A DNA stretch of 64,000 bases from an uncultured Erythrobacter sp. Its GTDB lineage: Bacteria > Pseudomonadota > Alphaproteobacteria > Sphingomonadales > Sphingomonadaceae. Shown here one piece after another: positions 61,004 to 64,000 of this stretch. The stretch lies in the NCBI GenBank assembly GCA_913055155.1, contig CAJXJR010000006.1, positions 124,001-188,000 on the forward strand, read 5' to 3'. Position 1 is the stretch's first letter; each line of letters starts with the position of its first letter. The notes under the pieces are model-generated. The model saw only the letters and a list, made by a program, of their open reading frames with translations, was not told the DNA's origin and did no database searches. Made by a program: the position numbers and the translations under genes.

Positions 61004-63715
61004 ATGACCAGCGAACTGTCAAAGACCTTCGATCCCGCCGCCATCGAGGCGAAATGGTATTCCCACTGGGAAGGGACCGGCGCGTTCCGCCCGGATCGCC
61101 CCAATGCCGAACCCTTCACCATCGTCAATCCGCCGCCCAACGTGACGGGCAGCCTGCACATCGGCCACGCGCTGGACAACACGCTGCAGGATATCGTGAT
61201 CCGTTACGAACGCCTGCGCGGCAAGGATGCGTTGTGGGTGGTGGGCACCGACCATGCCGGCATCGCCACGCAGATGGTGGTGGAGCGCCAGCTGGAAGAG
61301 CGGCAGGACAAGCGCACCAACTACGCCCGCGAGGAATTCATCGACAAGGTGTGGGAGTGGAAAGAGGAAAGCGGCGGCACGATCACGCGCCAGCTGCGCC
61401 GCCTGGGCTGTTCGATGGACTGGAGCCGCGAGCAGTTCACCATGGACGAGCATTTCACGCGCGCCGTGCTCAAGGTGTTCGTGGACCTCTACAACGACGG
61501 GCTGATCTACCGCGACAAGCGGCTGGTGAACTGGGACCCGAAGCTGAAAACGGCGATTTCCGACCTAGAGGTGGAAACGCGCGACGTGCAGGGTTCGTTC
61601 TGGACCTTCATCTACCCGCTGGCCGACGGCAGCGGCGAAATCCGCGTCTCTACCACCCGGCCCGAAACCATGCTGGCCGACATGGCCGTGGCGGTGCACC
61701 CCGATGACGAGCGTTACAAGGACCTGGTGGCGCGCGGCGCCAAGGTGAGACTGCCGATCACGGGCCGCGAGATTCCCATCGTGGCGGACGAACACGCCGA
61801 CCCCGAACTGGGTTCGGGTGCGGTGAAGATCACGCCGGGGCACGATTTCAACGACTTCGAAGTGGGCAAGCGCGCCGGCATCGCTCCGGCTGACATGCTC
61901 AACATGCTCGATGCCGATGCCGCCGTGTGCCAGACCGCAGACGGGCTGGTGCCGGACGAGCTGGTCGGCCTCGACCGCTTCGATGCGCGCAAGCGCGTGG
62001 TGGAGATGCTGAAGGACAGCGGCCACCTTGTGCTGCACAAGTCCAAGACCAAGAAGGGCGAGGAAATCGAACTCGACGCCGAACCGCGCACCATCGCCAC
62101 ACCTTTCGGTGACCGCGGCGGCGTGGTGATCGAGCCGTGGCTGACCGACCAGTGGTATGTCGATGCTGAAAAACTGGCGAAGAAGCCCATCGAGGCGGTG
62201 AAATCGGGCGAGATCGAGATCGTCCCCGCGACGTGGGAAAAGACCTTCTTCAACTGGATGGAAAACATCCAGCCGTGGTGCGTGAGCCGCCAGCTGTGGT
62301 GGGGGCACCGGATTCCGGCGTGGTACGATGCCGATGGCAACGTCTACGTCGCGGAGAGCGAGGAGGAGGCGCAGGAGAAGGCTGGCGCAGGCGTCACCCT
62401 CACCCGCGACGAGGACGTGCTCGACACCTGGTTCTCTTCCGCGCTGTGGCCCTTCGCCACGCTCGGCTGGCCTCAGGACAACGCGCTTGTCGCCAAGCAC
62501 TATCCCAACAGCCTGCTTATCAGCGGCTTCGACATCCTGTTCTTCTGGGACGCCCGCATGATGATGATGGGCTATTACAACATGGGCGAGCGCCCGTGGG
62601 AGAAGCTGTACCTGCACGGCCTCGTTCGCGCGGCGGACGGCTCCAAGATGAGCAAGTCCAAGGGCAACGTGGTCGATCCGCTGGGCCTGATCGACCTCTA
62701 CGGTGCCGATGCCTTGCGCTTCTTCATGGCGGCGATGGAAAGCCAGGGCCGCGACATCAAGATGGATGAAAAGCGCGTCGAGGGTTATCGCAACTTCGCG
62801 ACGAAGCTGTGGAACGCCACGCGGTTCTGCCAGTCCTACGGCATCGGCGCGAGCGACACGATCACTGCGCCCCCTGCCCGCCTTGCCGCCAACCAGTGGA
62901 TCATCGGCGAAGTGCAGCAGACCGTGGAGGCGCTGGACAAGGCGATGGCAGAACTGCGCTTCGATGCCGCGGCCAACACCGTCTACCACTTCGTGTGGGA
63001 CCGCTTCTGCGACTGGTACCTGGAACTTATCAAGCCTGTGCTCCAGTCGGACGAGGACGGTCCGGTTCAGGCCGAGACGAAGGCCGTGGCCGGCTGGGCG
63101 CTCGACCAGATCCTGGTGATGCTGCACCCCTTCATGCCCTTCGTGACCGAGGAACTGTGGCACGCTCAATCTGACCCCGCCCACCCGCGCAGCTACGACC
63201 TGATCCTGGCCAAGTGGCCGAACCCGCGCGCCGAGGTGAGCAAGGATGCCACCGACGCCATCGACTGGGTGATCGCGCTCACCACCGCCACGCGCGGCGC
63301 ACGCAACGAACTGGGCATTTCGCCGGGCGAGAAGCTGGCCGCCTATATCGAAAACCCCTCAGCCCTGGCGCAGGGCCTGATCGACCGCAGCAGCGCCGCC
63401 ATCGAACGCCTCGCCCGACTGGCCCCGATCACCGTGGGCGAAGCGCCTGCCGGGGCCGCGATGCAGGTCAGTTCGGGCAGCGACGTGTTCGTGGTGCCGC
63501 TGGAAGGCGTGATCGATATCGACGCCGAACGCACCCGCCTGGAAAAGGCGCTGGCCGCCTCGCAGAAGGAGGCAAAGTCGCTCGAAGGGCGGCTCTCCAA
63601 TGCGAACTTCGTCGAACGTGCCAAGCCCGAAGCGGTGGAGAAGGCCAAGGCCGACCACAGCTTCCACCTCGACGAGATCGCGCGTCTGGAAGCGGCGTTG
63701 GAGCGGCTTGGATAG
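61004..63715 (+). CDS. valS: Valyl-tRNA synthetase
   Basis: A 903-residue class I synthetase. The HIGH box is [15 protein letters not shown] near residue 42, a CP1 editing domain is inserted at about 190-340, and the KMSKS loop is [15 protein letters not shown] near 548. The C-terminal coiled coil (about 845-903, [22 protein letters not shown]) that grips the tRNA elbow is present. The frame is open from 60917, but the ATG at 61004 gives the usual [11 protein letters not shown] start. Confidence 0.97.
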   Translation: MTSELSKTFDPAAIEAKWYSHWEGTGAFRPDRPNAEPFTIVNPPPNVTGSLHIGHALDNTLQDIVIRYERLRGKDALWVVGTDHAGIATQMVVERQLEERQDKRTNYAREEFIDKVWEWKEESGGTITRQLRRLGCSMDWSREQFTMDEHFTRAVLKVFVDLYNDGLIYRDKRLVNWDPKLKTAISDLEVETRDVQGSFWTFIYPLADGSGEIRVSTTRPETMLADMAVAVHPDDERYKDLVARGAKVRLPITGREIPIVADEHADPELGSGAVKITPGHDFNDFEVGKRAGIAPADMLNMLDADAAVCQTADGLVPDELVGLDRFDARKRVVEMLKDSGHLVLHKSKTKKGEEIELDAEPRTIATPFGDRGGVVIEPWLTDQWYVDAEKLAKKPIEAVKSGEIEIVPATWEKTFFNWMENIQPWCVSRQLWWGHRIPAWYDADGNVYVAESEEEAQEKAGAGVTLTRDEDVLDTWFSSALWPFATLGWPQDNALVAKHYPNSLLISGFDILFFWDARMMMMGYYNMGERPWEKLYLHGLVRAADGSKMSKSKGNVVDPLGLIDLYGADALRFFMAAMESQGRDIKMDEKRVEGYRNFATKLWNATRFCQSYGIGASDTITAPPARLAANQWIIGEVQQTVEALDKAMAELRFDAAANTVYHFVWDRFCDWYLELIKPVLQSDEDGPVQAETKAVAGWALDQILVMLHPFMPFVTEELWHAQSDPAHPRSYDLILAKWPNPRAEVSKDATDAIDWVIALTTATRGARNELGISPGEKLAAYIENPSALAQGLIDRSSAAIERLARLAPITVGEAPAGAAMQVSSGSDVFVVPLEGVIDIDAERTRLEKALAASQKEAKSLEGRLSNANFVERAKPEAVEKAKADHSFHLDEIARLEAALERLG

Positions 63716-63867
63716 CGGCTGCGATTTCCTACTCCGGCAAGAATGTGCCAGAGCAGCCGAATGACCCGCAGCCGCATCCTTCCCGCCTCGCAATTGCGCC
63801 CGTTTTCGGGAGGGCAGGATTCTTGCCTCAGGACCGTGCTCCATGTGCTCCACATTAGGGTGACACG

Positions 63868-64000
63868 ATGACGCTGGTCCTCGCCACACAGGCTCCCGGA
63901 GAGCCGGAGATCTTCGCCTCCGTGCAAGGCGAAGGCCCGTCGGCAGGCATGCCCGTCGCTTTCCTGCGGCTGTCGCGCTGCAACCTTGCCTGCGTGTGGT
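63868..64000 (+). CDS. queE: QueE, 7-carboxy-7-deazaguanine synthase (partial, C-terminus outside window)
   Basis: The first 44 codons are visible: MTLVLATQAPGEPEIFASVQ leads into GEGPSAGMPVAFLRLSRCNLACVW. This is the QueE start, where the cysteines belong to the radical-SAM cluster motif; Cys38 and Cys42 are seen and the third lies beyond the edge. The enzyme forms the deazapurine ring of queuosine precursors. The 152 bases separating it from valS contain a wide inverted repeat. Confidence 0.88.
   Translation, partial: MTLVLATQAPGEPEIFASVQGEGPSAGMPVAFLRLSRCNLACVW

Noticed and set aside
1-64000. CRISPR arrays, tRNA or rRNA genes, prophage or transposase genes
   Set aside because: I looked for spaced repeats, cloverleaf ends, and phage or transposase proteins and saw none; short RNA genes could still be missed by eye.

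Overview
The window is a GC-rich chromosomal segment of an alphaproteobacterium, most likely a sphingomonad of the Erythrobacteraceae type. Grounds for this are the gene order argS-SPOR-nagZ-scpA-scpB-tatA-tatB-tatC, an N-terminal STAS domain fused to the MlaE permease, a Caulobacter-style cpa/tad pilus locus, an ATP12-type F1 assembly factor, and a large sphingomonad-like TonB-dependent receptor. The genus is a guess. The region is dense core genome. I saw no tRNA, rRNA, CRISPR array, prophage or transposase gene.

Layout. 1-4785 (minus): tamB (cut by the window edge), tamA and the leucyl-tRNA-protein transferase bpt. 4974-9218: ilvA (minus), then a beta-hydroxyacid dehydrogenase and an exported amidohydrolase overlapping by four bases, and a 77-residue exported membrane peptide with its own terminator. 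9313-16040 (minus): argS to tatC, joining tRNA charging, envelope and peptidoglycan functions, chromosome condensation and folded-protein export. 16226-19599: a lipoprotein, ispH, thrB, rnhA and a YegP-like protein. 19657-21758 (minus): an FAD oxidoreductase and a lysophospholipase-like hydrolase whose best-placed start codon is ATT. 21838-29183 (plus): cpaA, cpaB, cpaC, cpaD, cpaE, tadB, tadC, with no cpaF/tadA motor ATPase, no Flp pilin and no pseudopilins. A stable hairpin sits where cpaF would be expected.

29284-35986: a MarR regulator, MTA phosphorylase, an acyl-CoA-type SDR, a 1090-residue TonB-dependent receptor and a sulfotransferase-like gene. 36005-43762: clpB with a plausible heat-shock promoter, then a lipid-flavoured stretch (PmtA-like methyltransferase, unknown membrane protein, MtfA-like peptidase, membrane-anchored class III aminotransferase, phosphatidylserine decarboxylase). 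43820-49074: an M16 lipoprotein peptidase, a small unknown protein, trmL and a coupled pair of exported unknown proteins. 49149-53129 (minus): gatC, gatA and gatB, with a lower-GC DUF1877 gene lodged between gatA and gatB and broken by a perfect 17-bp tandem duplication. 53190-57435: an anchored FKBP, rpsU, then crcB, a pseudouridine synthase, a HAD phosphatase, a small membrane protein and the ATP12 factor in one overlapping run. 57437-60917 (minus): a Mla-type phospholipid transport operon. 61004-64000: valS and the first 44 codons of queE.

I did not find a clear-cut new system. The observations most worth following are the DUF1877 duplication, the incomplete tad locus, the ATT start, and the lipid gene neighbourhood containing an unrecognised membrane protein.
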